Part shown: in pieces, positions 17,115 to 27,413 of the stretch
Layout: every line of letters starts with the position of its first letter
Numbering within the stretch: the first letter of the stretch is position 1
DNA from: Psychrobacter arenosus
Lineage (GTDB): Bacteria > Pseudomonadota > Gammaproteobacteria > Pseudomonadales > Moraxellaceae
Assembly: GCF_904848165.1 (NCBI RefSeq)
Contig: NZ_LR884459.1
Coordinates: 868,001 to 932,000, forward strand
Reading direction: 5' to 3'
DNA length: 64,000 nt
Made by a program: the position numbers and the translations under genes
The notes under the pieces: model-generated
The model's database searches: none
What the model was told of the DNA's origin: nothing
What the model saw: the letters and a program-made list of their open reading frames with translations, nothing else

Positions 17115-19418
17115 CTAACGAGTTATTCTAGCTTTTAAATTAAATAACTGGTCCGCATTACCATTGCAAAAAGCCCAAGATTGAAACAGATTCCAGCCCC
17201 AAAGGACTAGCAGCAGTATTAACACCCCGGCACTCACCATCAGCTGGGACAAAAATAACGTCACAATGACATAGAAGCTATAAACCATCATATATAACGC
17301 CCCTAGGGCAATAAAAAATATCATGATTTCAGCTAACATATTCAAACCACTGCGCTCTAGGTGCTGCTTGGCGCTAACCTTAAGTAATAAAGGAATAGCC
17401 AATACTCCCCACAGCCACGCCGATGGAGTAAAAGCTAATATTTCATGACTAGGCAATAACCAACCCATCACTGTGAGCAGCACCATGACCGTTATCATTA
17501 ACCTGATATGCCATGTCCCTAAAACACTATAGATATCCACGGTCTTATAAGCCAGCAAGGTGACCATACCTAGTCCTAATACATGCTTTAGTACAAATAG
17601 AGCTATTTGACTTAGGCTTGGGATAGGCTGCAAACCATCGATAACCCCACTCATGCTATTAGCCTGAGACCCGATAAGCATACTCTCTGGCAGTAGCATG
17701 GCAATCAGCCATAATCCCCCTACCCACACCGTATAGCGCGCCAGCTTCTGCTTACGTTCAAACAACCTTGGGATATCCGCAAACAACGTCAGTTGCCATT
17801 GCCAAAATATCAGGGCAAAACCAAGAATGACGGTTAATACTAAAGTATCTAGCGCAATGTGCTGCCACTGCCCTACAACCTCTTTAAATATCGCAGAGAT
17901 GCTGACGACCATTCCTAATGCTACGACAACTAGGCCAACAAACAATCCTAAAGAAGGGCGGACAAAGCCTTTGGATGACCAATCATATAATTGCCGTAAC
18001 TTCACAGAGTCATGCCAATAGTGATAAACATCACTACGCATATCTACTGACGTCTCAGCGGCACTTGGGACTTTATCATGGTTATTAATATGATCGGCAT
18101 CGGCCTGCTCAGCTTCATAGTTATCGATTATGCTATCAATAGCCTGCAGTTGCTCCGTAATAGGGTGCAAATTATAAGCAAACTTAAACGCCCAAATAAA
18201 CTGCCAGCGCCACGCCCACAGTTGCCGTCGGCTAGGTTTCGCAGGCTGCAAAGTAGCAGATGTCGTTACGTCAGTCGTTACGGGGTTAGCGATGATTATC
18301 GTCGGTTTAGGACTGTGGGGGTCTAAAAACCAGCGGTTAAACAGGTGCGGATAACGCTGCTGCACATAACGTTGAAAGCTAGCTGTATCGGTAATTTTTA
18401 GCGAATTCTTTAGGGCTATTTGCGGCTCATAACGCTCAAGCAGGCGTGGCAAATACGACCAAGGAAATTGGTAACAGTCCGGTGCTTTCAGTCTATATTT
18501 CCAATAAAACACTTGATAAGCAAATTCGAAAGCGTCCACATGCAACTCTGCTTGCTTATAGAACCAAAGCAGTAGCGTTTGCGAAAGATACGCTTGGGCT
18601 TGGCTGTCAAAACTCTGACTATAATTAAAATCGTCTTCCAGACGACGCAACAGGCTGTCATTAATTAAACTGATGCGCCAATTATTCTCCCAACTTTCTA
18701 AGATGCGCGCGGTCTCTATATGCTGATTACGTCGCTGTAAAAACACCTCTCGATTATGCGAGTCGTAATCGTCTAATAACCAGTACAAGTCATACCAATT
18801 ATCAGAGAATTTAGCGCCCGTTTGAATTTGGCTTGCCTGCTGTCGCCAGTTTAAAGTTTGTACGCAATATCCAAAGCTTAGCGGATAGTCAGTGGCATGC
18901 TCAAAATGCCAAGCCAATAGACGCTCTTCAAATAAAAACGCTTCATCTAATGTCAACTGGTGGCGCTGAGCAAACTGCTGTTGTAAAGTCTGATATAAAT
19001 TCTGGTCGGCATCAGGCAAAGTTACACTCTGCTGCCAAGCATATTGCCAAATCTCTAATTGGGTTAAAGGCTCGTAGACTGCGTTAAACGGTGCTGCACT
19101 AAACTCTACAGTAGCTGTGTTACCAGTTTGCTGAATATCAAAATCGCTTTCAATAGCATCATCAACCGCAAAAGACTTATCTACCTCAACAGTGTTACTG
19201 TCGTCCCCTGCGTCTTCTGAATATTCTAAGTCCTCTAAGTATTCTTCGTAAAATACCCGCTCCACCAAAGCTTGCTCATAAGCTTCCCGCAACGCTATAA
19301 ACCCTGCAGGGTTTTTATCGGGTTTATTCTCCGGTAGCAAAGCGGCATACGCTTGCTTAATAACTCTAGCATTACTGGTCGGCGCTATCGCCAAAATTTG
19401 CCAACACGTTGCCTTCAT
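17115..19418 (-). CDS. Membrane protein with degenerate J-domain (KPD), paralog B
   Basis: A 767-residue protein. The first 60 residues have the J-domain helix pattern (CWQILAIAP, IKQAYAALLPE, FIALREAYEQAL), but the diagnostic HPD tripeptide is KPD (32-34). An acidic linker and a long soluble region rich in Trp, Tyr and Gln (about 110-440) follow, then about eight membrane segments from residue 485. The architecture resembles DjlB/DjlC-like J-proteins of enterobacteria with added membrane helices. It is probably an inner-membrane protein with a cytosolic N-terminus. It lies 37 bases after its paralog in a run with the SOUL gene. Whether it still recruits DnaK is uncertain without the histidine. 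Confidence 0.8.
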   Translation of the reverse strand: MKATCWQILAIAPTSNARVIKQAYAALLPENKPDKNPAGFIALREAYEQALVERVFYEEYLEDLEYSEDAGDDSNTVEVDKSFAVDDAIESDFDIQQTGNTATVEFSAAPFNAVYEPLTQLEIWQYAWQQSVTLPDADQNLYQTLQQQFAQRHQLTLDEAFLFEERLLAWHFEHATDYPLSFGYCVQTLNWRQQASQIQTGAKFSDNWYDLYWLLDDYDSHNREVFLQRRNQHIETARILESWENNWRISLINDSLLRRLEDDFNYSQSFDSQAQAYLSQTLLLWFYKQAELHVDAFEFAYQVFYWKYRLKAPDCYQFPWSYLPRLLERYEPQIALKNSLKITDTASFQRYVQQRYPHLFNRWFLDPHSPKPTIIIANPVTTDVTTSATLQPAKPSRRQLWAWRWQFIWAFKFAYNLHPITEQLQAIDSIIDNYEAEQADADHINNHDKVPSAAETSVDMRSDVYHYWHDSVKLRQLYDWSSKGFVRPSLGLFVGLVVVALGMVVSISAIFKEVVGQWQHIALDTLVLTVILGFALIFWQWQLTLFADIPRLFERKQKLARYTVWVGGLWLIAMLLPESMLIGSQANSMSGVIDGLQPIPSLSQIALFVLKHVLGLGMVTLLAYKTVDIYSVLGTWHIRLMITVMVLLTVMGWLLPSHEILAFTPSAWLWGVLAIPLLLKVSAKQHLERSGLNMLAEIMIFFIALGALYMMVYSFYVIVTLFLSQLMVSAGVLILLLVLWGWNLFQSWAFCNGNADQLFNLKARITR

Positions 19419-19455
19419 TGACTCAAATATCCTTAATTGGCGGTTAGGGTATGTC

Positions 19456-21573
19456 CTAGTCTTGGTTCAGAATTCTAATAGACTTGAGCAAAATATAAGC
19501 CATTGCGGTCCAAAATAGCGTGAGCGCTGTCCCTGTCCATCCCAAATCGAGCTTGGGTAAAATATCGCTGTTAAACAACATCACAATCATAAAAAATAGT
19601 GGGACTAATAAGATTAATAACGCCCCAGTTAACCAATTGGCTATCGGCTCTACCCACCTAAAAGGCTCTAGCCTCGCTAAATTGACCAGCAACATGGGCC
19701 CTAGCACAAATATCCAGCTGACGGGCTCAGGGGTACTGATCTCAAGCGCAACGGTGGCACCATTCGCACTGATTAACATGAGCAGAGGATAAATCACAGT
19801 AAAGGACAGCATAGCGAGCGCCCAATACCAGATAACTTGAATGACTAACAAATTGTCATGGCGTGTATTGAGTGCCAATAAAAAACTAAACCCCGCTAAA
19901 TTAGCCACATAATAGCTCAGCTCATGCGGTATGCCGACCTGCGTTCTAGAGGCAGACTCCATCCATAGCGAGGTGAATAATAACCACATGGCCGCACTAC
20001 CCAGCAACCAGGTCAAATTACCCACATGATAGCGGTCTTCATTGATAAAACGATAAGGGCGCGCATAAAGCATCAATAACAATTGCCAGACTGCTAGCGC
20101 CATGACCAGTACTAGTGCCACTCCTACCATTTCGTATAAATAGGTCACCCACGGTAGCGGCGAATGCAAGATGCCTTTATCAATACCCCAGAGCACCGCA
20201 ACAAATAACGCCCCTACTGCTGCTAATTTAAAGAAATCTTCCTTACGGATAAACCTTCCCATCACCCATTGGCGTAGGGTCAATAAGGGGGCATAATTTT
20301 GCCAATAGTGGGCGGGATTGCGGTACTGCATGGGGCTATCTGCATCAGATGACAGATTGGATGACAGATTGGATGACAGATTGGATGGCAGATTGGATGT
20401 GAGAGCAACTTGGGTGAGCTTTGCCATTAACCGGCTCATATCGCTATCTGCCCCACCATAACTGTGGGTAAACCCTTGGTCGACCATGGCTAATTCTTCT
20501 TGCAAGGCTTCCAGCTGATTGAATAATGCTAAGGCAGGGGCTGGTACAAAAAACCTGCGAAAGAACTGCCAGCGGCTCATAGCGAGCTTTGGTGATGGGT
20601 TTAAGGCTTGGCCATGCGCATTGGTTGGCAATAAATCGCTAGGGAATAAATACTGCGCAACCAGTGGATACTGCTCAGATAAATACTGCCTAAAGCCTGC
20701 ATGACTAGCAAAATTTAGCACTTGCTGATAGCCACTGTCTAACGGGCGCAGTTGGTACCAAGGATAGCCTTCATCATCCCAGCTTAATAAGCGCTGCTCC
20801 CAGTCAAAGTAGGCCTTGCTAGCGGCATAACTGTCCGGATAATACAGTGGCTGCTCGCTCAACCACACCAGTAAGCTTTCTTCAAAATCGTATTGCTCGT
20901 CTAACGGCAGCTGTTGAATAGTTTGAAAATGAGTTTGTAATAAGATTAAGAGTTGTGAATCTACATTATTCTTTTCAGCATTATCAACTTGCTGTTGCCA
21001 TTGCTGCTGCCAATTTAAAGGTTTTTGTGGTCTGCTATATGGCGCTGTTATGAGCTCATAATCAACAGCTAACGGCTCTATTAAATCATCAGAATCCGTA
21101 TAATCAGTGCTATTGTTATAGTCATCAGAGTTAGTTCCACTAGCCGTAGGGTTCTCGTCATCAGCAATATCAGGAATAACATCGTCAGAAATGACAGAAG
21201 TATCGCTAGCAATAGGACTTAAATTTTCATCGTCATCGTCATCCTCGTCAACACAGTCGTCTGCAATATAGTCATCTACAGTAGCCTCTAAAGCATCATG
21301 TTCGTTATCGAGACTCGTATCTGACTCAGCTAATTTTTCCTGACTCTCTTCTGTCTTACCCTCTTCCTCGCTTTCATCGTCATCGTAATCTATAAAATCG
21401 GCATAATATAACCGTATGTCTAAAGCTTGCTCATAGGCCTCACGCAACTGCCGAAAGCCTTCAGGATGCTTGTCCGGTTTATTGTGTTTTAGCTGCGCAG
21501 CATAGGCGCGTTTAATAGCCCGCTCGTCATCCGTAGGCGTTATCTCTAATACCTGCCAGCAATCTAGTTGCAT
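19456..21573 (-). CDS. Membrane protein with degenerate J-domain (KPD), paralog A
   Basis: A 705-residue paralog of the following gene with the same layout. A J-like N-terminus (CWQVLEITP, IKRAYAAQL, FRQLREAYEQAL) carries KPD (32-34) in place of HPD. A long Asp/Glu-rich linker (about 60-175) follows, then a soluble Trp/Gln-rich region and about eight hydrophobic segments from about 470 to the end. A 12-base in-frame tandem repeat encodes a short SNLS array before the membrane part. It starts 26 bases after the SOUL gene. The N-terminal similarity suggests co-chaperone ancestry; the function of the tandem pair is unknown. Confidence 0.8.
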   Translation of the reverse strand: MQLDCWQVLEITPTDDERAIKRAYAAQLKHNKPDKHPEGFRQLREAYEQALDIRLYYADFIDYDDDESEEEGKTEESQEKLAESDTSLDNEHDALEATVDDYIADDCVDEDDDDDENLSPIASDTSVISDDVIPDIADDENPTASGTNSDDYNNSTDYTDSDDLIEPLAVDYELITAPYSRPQKPLNWQQQWQQQVDNAEKNNVDSQLLILLQTHFQTIQQLPLDEQYDFEESLLVWLSEQPLYYPDSYAASKAYFDWEQRLLSWDDEGYPWYQLRPLDSGYQQVLNFASHAGFRQYLSEQYPLVAQYLFPSDLLPTNAHGQALNPSPKLAMSRWQFFRRFFVPAPALALFNQLEALQEELAMVDQGFTHSYGGADSDMSRLMAKLTQVALTSNLPSNLSSNLSSNLSSDADSPMQYRNPAHYWQNYAPLLTLRQWVMGRFIRKEDFFKLAAVGALFVAVLWGIDKGILHSPLPWVTYLYEMVGVALVLVMALAVWQLLLMLYARPYRFINEDRYHVGNLTWLLGSAAMWLLFTSLWMESASRTQVGIPHELSYYVANLAGFSFLLALNTRHDNLLVIQVIWYWALAMLSFTVIYPLLMLISANGATVALEISTPEPVSWIFVLGPMLLVNLARLEPFRWVEPIANWLTGALLILLVPLFFMIVMLFNSDILPKLDLGWTGTALTLFWTAMAYILLKSIRILNQD
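20348..20395. repeat. 12-bp in-frame tandem repeat (4 copies) inside a J-like gene
   Basis: Three exact copies of GATGACAGATTG and one copy with a single change (GATGGCAGATTG). On the coding strand each unit encodes four residues, so copy-number changes preserve the frame and only lengthen a Ser/Asn/Leu linker. Confidence 0.9.
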
Positions 21574-21599
21574 GCTTTTGGCATCCTTAACTCAAACCG

Positions 21600-22313
21600 T
21601 TAATAAGCAATCATCACTTCATTGCGGCGCATAAATGGCAACGTCCACGGTGGGTTATAGCGGGCCAGTTCAGGTGTAGCGATTGGGGTGAGTTTTTTAG
21701 TCAACATCCATTGCTGCAACTCGCTCGTTTTTTCCGCGACCTTTTTTTCACCCGCTAAGCCCGAAAATTTAATGACCGCATAGCGCACTTCGGGGATTTC
21801 TATAAGAATAACCGCAGGATTATTCGGCTTAGGAATAGTCGCCATGGTGTAGTGCTCTGGCATAACAAAAGATACCTGCCAGTTGCCCTCACTTTTTTGC
21901 ATGCTAACCGGTGCGGTCATGCTTATCTTCGCACTCGTATCATTAGTTTTATCATCACTTCTATTATCACCTACCCCGGCGCTAGGCTTCATAATAACAG
22001 GCGCGGTCATACTAATCTTGGCGCTATTTTTGGCGTCTTCCGTACTAGAAACACTGTTATTACCAAAGATATAGTTCGCCAGTATTTTAAAGCCCTTACG
22101 GCTAGCAGCATCATAATCACCGCTCACTCTGGTTTGCGCAATAATCTTGGGGGCATAGTTACGCAATTCGAAGTCGTCTAATTGCTCTAATAAAGTGTAG
22201 CTCGGTTCGGGGGTGGCCATAGCAGCTCCTGAAGTTAATAGTAGAGAGCCTGTCAGCAATAGGGTAAGCGCATATTTAGGGCGTATTGTTTTTAGGATAG
22301 GCAGTAAGCGCAT
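21600..22313 (-). CDS. SOUL-family haem-binding-like protein, secreted
   Basis: A 237-residue protein with an N-terminal signal peptide (about 1-33, cleavage near AMA) and a SOUL domain: the LEQLDDFELRNYAP start, the KISMTAPV motif, and the SFVMPEHYTMATIPKP segment. The KISMTAPV motif appears twice, separated by a polar insertion. Eukaryotic SOUL proteins bind haem or lipid; bacterial periplasmic members have no settled role. The gene leads a minus-strand run with the two J-like membrane genes (26-base gap), so co-transcription is likely. Haem binding is not demonstrated from sequence. Confidence 0.85.
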   Translation of the reverse strand: MRLLPILKTIRPKYALTLLLTGSLLLTSGAAMATPEPSYTLLEQLDDFELRNYAPKIIAQTRVSGDYDAASRKGFKILANYIFGNNSVSSTEDAKNSAKISMTAPVIMKPSAGVGDNRSDDKTNDTSAKISMTAPVSMQKSEGNWQVSFVMPEHYTMATIPKPNNPAVILIEIPEVRYAVIKFSGLAGEKKVAEKTSELQQWMLTKKLTPIATPELARYNPPWTLPFMRRNEVMIAY

Positions 22314-22528
22314 GAGCGGGACTCTCTAAAGCAAAGGGATAAAGGAGAATACATAATAAAATTAGTAATAATGTAGCTACTCTAAGAGGTTATCCCAGCC
22401 GCTACAACGGTTGTTGCGTGGCTTATTGTCTAAATAAGTTAATAGACACGCTGCAAAATAAAATAAGACAAGGCATGGCAGGCACACTAAACCGCTCAGC
22501 CTTTGCTCTCCCTAACTACCGGCGACAA

Positions 22529-22537
22529 TGGTATAAT
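22529..22537 (+). promoter_or_regulatory. Candidate extended -10 promoter of tgt
   Basis: TGGTATAAT is an extended -10 element 35 bases before the tgt ATG. No good -35 is seen, which is tolerated by extended -10 promoters. The predicted leader is about 28 bases. Confidence 0.5.
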
Positions 22538-22562
22538 TGGCCTGATTTTATTTTCAGTTTAA

Positions 22563-23723
<1,161 letters not shown>

Positions 23724-23803
23724 CTTCTAGCCTTAGCAAAATACTGCACTAGGTAGGATAGACTGTTCCTTCACTCTTTAAACCTTTACTCAATTTCTCC
23801 CAT

Positions 23804-23833
23804 AAAAAAAGCATCCCATCGGATGCTTTTTTT
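23804..23833. terminator. Bidirectional terminator between tgt and the symporter gene
   Basis: Perfect GCATCC/GGATGC stem with flanking A7 and T7 tracts and loop CATC. Confidence 0.92.
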
Positions 23834-23864
23834 GTGTCACTTCGTCGACCTTATTGTGACTTTA

Positions 23865-25217
23865 TTAACCCATCAAAGTAGCGATAAAGACGGCAACGAT
23901 AGCGATTGGGGCAATAAACTTCACCACGATTTGCCATAATTGCCATGTACCACCAGACAGATTGAGCTCACGTTGAATAGCGGTTTGGTCCATCTTCCAA
24001 CCAAAGAAGATAATGCCGGCAAGCCCTGTTAATGGTAATAAGAACTTACTGGTGACCTTATCTAGCGCATCAAAGATACCGTTACCCATAATGGTGAAAT
24101 CTGCCCATAGGTTGAACGACAATAGCGCGGCAACACCCAACAACCAAATTACAATACTGGCTGAAATAGTAGAGACAGTACGGCTCATTGACGTACGCTC
24201 TTCTAAGAACTCTACTGTAGGCTCAAGTAACGAGATTGACGAGGTCAAAGCAGCAAAAGTAATGAGTAAGAAGAATAAAGTACCAATGATAGTACCTGCC
24301 GTCATGCTACCAAAAGCAATAGGGAGACTGACGAAGATCAGACCAGGACCTGAAGAAGGATCAAGACCATGGCTAAAGATAATTGGGAAAATAGCCAAAC
24401 CAGCAGCTAGAGCAATCACGGTGTCTAAGATAACGACCGTACGCGCGGTCTTCAGCAAATTCACTTCACGACCAAGATATGAGCCGTAAGCAATCATGAT
24501 GCCCATACCAATAGATAAGGTAAAGAAAGCATGACCTAGAGCCGCCAACATCACTGAGCCGGTCAATTTGCTAAGGTCTGGCGTGAATAGATAAGCTACT
24601 GCTTCACCGAAGCCACCATTAACGACGTTGTAGCCTACGATGATGAATAAGATAAGACCAAGTAACGGCATTAAAATCTTAGCCGTCATTTCGATACCAC
24701 GGGTCACACCAATACCAACGATGAGCGCCGTTAGTGCCATAAACACAGTATGCCAAATGGTCAAAGTGCCCGCAGAAGCTAACATAGCATCGAAGGTTGC
24801 GCCTACTGATTCGCTGTTTTGACCAATAAAACTACCGCTACCAATTTTGGTAATGTAGTTTAATGCCCAGCCACCGATGACACTGTAGAACGATAGAATT
24901 AAGAAACCACCTAAAATACCTGTGGCACCAACGATACCCCAAGTGCTTGACTTGCCTTCGCTGGCAGCCACATCAGTAAAGGTGTTTACTGGGTTTTTCT
25001 GGCCGCGACGACCGATTAACCATTCGGCAACCAAAACTGGGAAGCCCACTAACGCAATACAGAATAGATAGGCAATAACAAAAGCAGAACCGCCGCTTTC
25101 GCCAACCATGTATGGAAATTTCCAAATGTTACCAAGACCAACTGCTGAACCTACTGCCGCCAATACGAAGCCAAAACTAGAGCTCCATTGGGCATGATCC
25201 TGTTTATGTGTACTCAT
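23865..25217 (-). CDS. Sodium-dependent transporter, NSS (SNF) family
   Basis: A 450-residue LeuT-fold symporter with about 11 membrane helices. The family signature WSSSFGFVLAAVGSAVGLGNIWKFPY at the N-terminus forms helix 1 with its unwound Na+/substrate site; GGSAFVIAYLF and the ITFAALTSSISLLEP segment (helix 8) follow. Bacterial NSS members move amino acids with sodium. The substrate (for example tyrosine, tryptophan or alanine) cannot be told from sequence alone. It is monocistronic, between tgt and the end of the lpx operon. Confidence 0.92.
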   Translation of the reverse strand: MSTHKQDHAQWSSSFGFVLAAVGSAVGLGNIWKFPYMVGESGGSAFVIAYLFCIALVGFPVLVAEWLIGRRGQKNPVNTFTDVAASEGKSSTWGIVGATGILGGFLILSFYSVIGGWALNYITKIGSGSFIGQNSESVGATFDAMLASAGTLTIWHTVFMALTALIVGIGVTRGIEMTAKILMPLLGLILFIIVGYNVVNGGFGEAVAYLFTPDLSKLTGSVMLAALGHAFFTLSIGMGIMIAYGSYLGREVNLLKTARTVVILDTVIALAAGLAIFPIIFSHGLDPSSGPGLIFVSLPIAFGSMTAGTIIGTLFFLLITFAALTSSISLLEPTVEFLEERTSMSRTVSTISASIVIWLLGVAALLSFNLWADFTIMGNGIFDALDKVTSKFLLPLTGLAGIIFFGWKMDQTAIQRELNLSGGTWQLWQIVVKFIAPIAIVAVFIATLMG

Positions 25218-25541
25218 AACTGCGTTATCCTTATTCTTAGTACGGCTACGCTGATCTTATTCTACGTAACATCCTGTAAGATTTGTTTACCTCTTATAAC
25301 CGCTAAGTGTCAGCTAACTGATAGCAAAAGTCAAGTAAGCACAATTAAAAAAAGCCATAACGTATCGTTATGGCTCATTAGCATATTTAGTTTAATTAGG
25401 AATAACAGCAAACAAAATTCTTGTGAATAAGACTTAAATCTTTTATAAATAAGACATAAAAGTTAAGCACAGTATTTCTATAATTAACTATTTGCCCTCA
25501 CCTTTTAACGCTAACATTGCGTTAAAGGCAGCCAATAGGAG
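25218..25541. other. 324-bp intergenic region holding the lpxA-end terminator and the symporter promoter
   Basis: AT-rich with no gene. It contains the minus-strand terminator at 25347-25375, which separates the lpx operon from the symporter gene on the same strand. Confidence 0.5.
25347..25375 (-). terminator. Rho-independent terminator downstream of lpxA
   Basis: Perfect 10-bp stem AGCCATAACG/CGTTATGGCT with a 3-base loop; on the minus strand it is followed by a run of T residues. It lies about 170 bases past the lpxA stop and closes the run. Confidence 0.9.
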
Positions 25542-26321
25542 TTATCGAACTACCCCACGTTTGCTATTTTTTAGCGAATTAATTAACAGTGCTACTTTGG
25601 GCTCTTTTGGCAGCATTTCTTCTTCAAGGATGACTAAAGCTTGTTTGGTCGTTAAACCAATTCTAAAAATAGTACGGTAAGCTTGGCGCAATACATTAAT
25701 CGTCTCTTTACTCCAACCTTTACGACGCATACCTTCGATGTTCAAACCATGCGCACTAGCGGGATTGCCAGAGACCATAGTAAAGGCCGCAACATCTTTT
25801 AAGATTAAGCTGGCGCCGCCGATAAGACTGTAGTCATCGATGCAGCAAAACTGATGAATCCCTGAGTTACCACCAATGATAGTATGGCTGCCGATATGAA
25901 CATGACCGGCTACCCCAACATTATTAGCAATCACATTATGGTCGCCTACTACGCAATCGTGCGCAATGTGCGTATTCACCATAAACAGATTGTGGCTGCC
26001 TATCTTAGTCAAAGCTTTGTCTTGGATAGTACCGCGATGAAAACTACAGGCCTCACGAATCACATTATGATCGCCAATCTCTAACCAAGTGGTCTCACCT
26101 GCATATTTCAGGTCTTGGCAATCTTCGCCGATACTGGCAAACTGATAAATCTCGTTATGCTCGCCTATGCGCGTATTGCGGGTCACGACCACATGCCGGT
26201 GCAAAGTCGTATGAGCCCCAATCGTTACTGCCTCTCCAATAATACAATAAGGACCAATCACTGCCGTCTCATGAATGGTCGCATCAGGCGCTATGATGGC
26301 GGTAGGATGGATTTGACTCAT
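25542..26321 (-). CDS. lpxA: UDP-N-acetylglucosamine O-acyltransferase
   Basis: A 259-residue enzyme catalysing the first step of lipid A synthesis, transfer of a 3-hydroxyacyl group from ACP to UDP-GlcNAc. The N-terminal two thirds is a left-handed parallel beta helix of hexapeptide repeats (IHPTAIIAPDATI onward). The catalytic histidine is in the FHRGT region. The C-terminal helical part begins about residue 190. It is last in the minus-strand cell-envelope run. Unusually, 374 bases separate it from fabZ, so it may have its own promoter. lpxB does not follow. Confidence 0.96.
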   Translation of the reverse strand: MSQIHPTAIIAPDATIHETAVIGPYCIIGEAVTIGAHTTLHRHVVVTRNTRIGEHNEIYQFASIGEDCQDLKYAGETTWLEIGDHNVIREACSFHRGTIQDKALTKIGSHNLFMVNTHIAHDCVVGDHNVIANNVGVAGHVHIGSHTIIGGNSGIHQFCCIDDYSLIGGASLILKDVAAFTMVSGNPASAHGLNIEGMRRKGWSKETINVLRQAYRTIFRIGLTTKQALVILEEEMLPKEPKVALLINSLKNSKRGVVR

Positions 26322-26695
26322 AAAATATGCCTTTGGCTAATTGTCTAAAAAATAGGAGAAATACTACAAAATTTAAGTATTACAAATACGACTAAGCCGC
26401 TGACGCCATAAATATTGGTCTGCTCATTATGACAGGCCATAGGGCTTTAACGCGCTATAAGATTCATTTTACACATAATAATAGGCATAATAACACGCTA
26501 TGGCGAGGCTATTGTTTTACTATCGCTAACGAAAACAGTAGCTCACGTTAACAAAGGTCATAGCAAAACTCGCGATGAACACGAGCTTTGCAGCTAACCA
26601 AAAGTTATAAACCTTAATGGCTGTTGAGCACAATCACTTGTTCGAAGTAAATCAAGCCGTTGGGCTAATATTTGAATACTCAACAGACCTTAAAG
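26322..26695. other. 374-bp gap between fabZ and lpxA
   Basis: No gene, clear terminator or clear promoter is seen on either strand. The gap is AT-rich and unusual, because these two genes are often nearly adjacent in other gammaproteobacteria. Confidence 0.4.
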
Positions 26696-27205
26696 TTATA
26701 GCTTCAATAAGGCTTTTTCTTGACGGGCAATCATAACTTGCGCACTGGCGGCTAAGGTATCGCCCACATGGACAGTACAATCAAACTTATAGATACCACG
26801 TTTTTGCATCAATAAATTGGCGCGCAAAATCAGCTGATCCCCAGGGATCACTTGACGCTTAAAGCGCACTTTATCAACCCCAGCGAATAGATAAAGATAA
26901 CCATCTTCCGCGGTCATACCTTCACTAATAAAGCCTAAGATACCCGATATCTGCGCCATAGCCTCGACCATCAGCACCCCTGGCATAATTGGCTCATCAG
27001 GGAAATGGCCATTAAAGTAAGGCTCATTAATGGTGACATTTTTTAGCCCTTCAATACATTTAAAAGGCTCACAGGCGGTGACGCGATCGACCAACATGAA
27101 GGGATAACGATGCGGCAAATAGTTTTTGATAGCATCGTAATTCATAGGCATGGCAGGTAACGACTTTTCACCGACCGTTGGGGTGGTTTCGAGCTGAGAG
27201 GACAT
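26696..27205 (-). CDS. fabZ: 3-hydroxyacyl-ACP dehydratase FabZ
   Basis: A 169-residue hotdog-fold enzyme that dehydrates 3-hydroxyacyl-ACP in fatty acid elongation. The active-site histidine is in LPHRYPFMLVD, and the catalytic acid is in HFPDEPIMPGVLMVEAMAQ. The N-terminus is about 20 residues longer than the typical form (SSQLETTPTVGEK). Placement between lpxD and lpxA fits the shared need for hydroxyacyl-ACP. It is separated from lpxD by 208 bases. Confidence 0.96.
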   Translation of the reverse strand: MSSQLETTPTVGEKSLPAMPMNYDAIKNYLPHRYPFMLVDRVTACEPFKCIEGLKNVTINEPYFNGHFPDEPIMPGVLMVEAMAQISGILGFISEGMTAEDGYLYLFAGVDKVRFKRQVIPGDQLILRANLLMQKRGIYKFDCTVHVGDTLAASAQVMIARQEKALLKL

Positions 27206-27413
27206 CTCTATTCTTCCTTGAGTACAGGTCTATAAATCAGACCGTTTTTGATGACTTTACCGGCACTATGCTGTGCTGCAAGTTTATTGCTAATCACTGC
27301 TGCCTTTAAGAGAGCAGTTTTTTTTAAAAAGGGTTTATATACCAAGCTTATTTTATTGGCAAGCTAAACTTTACCATTCGCTTAGAATAATGCGTTTAGA
27401 ATAAGGCTTTAAG

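Noticed and set aside
24013..24489. Plus-strand 158-residue open frame inside the symporter gene
   Set aside because: It is antisense to a clear NSS transporter and its residue composition is the mirror of a membrane protein; no ribosome site or family resemblance is seen.
27296..27325. Terminator of a plus-strand gene
   Set aside because: No plus-strand gene exists upstream, so it is listed only as an observation, not as an annotated terminator.
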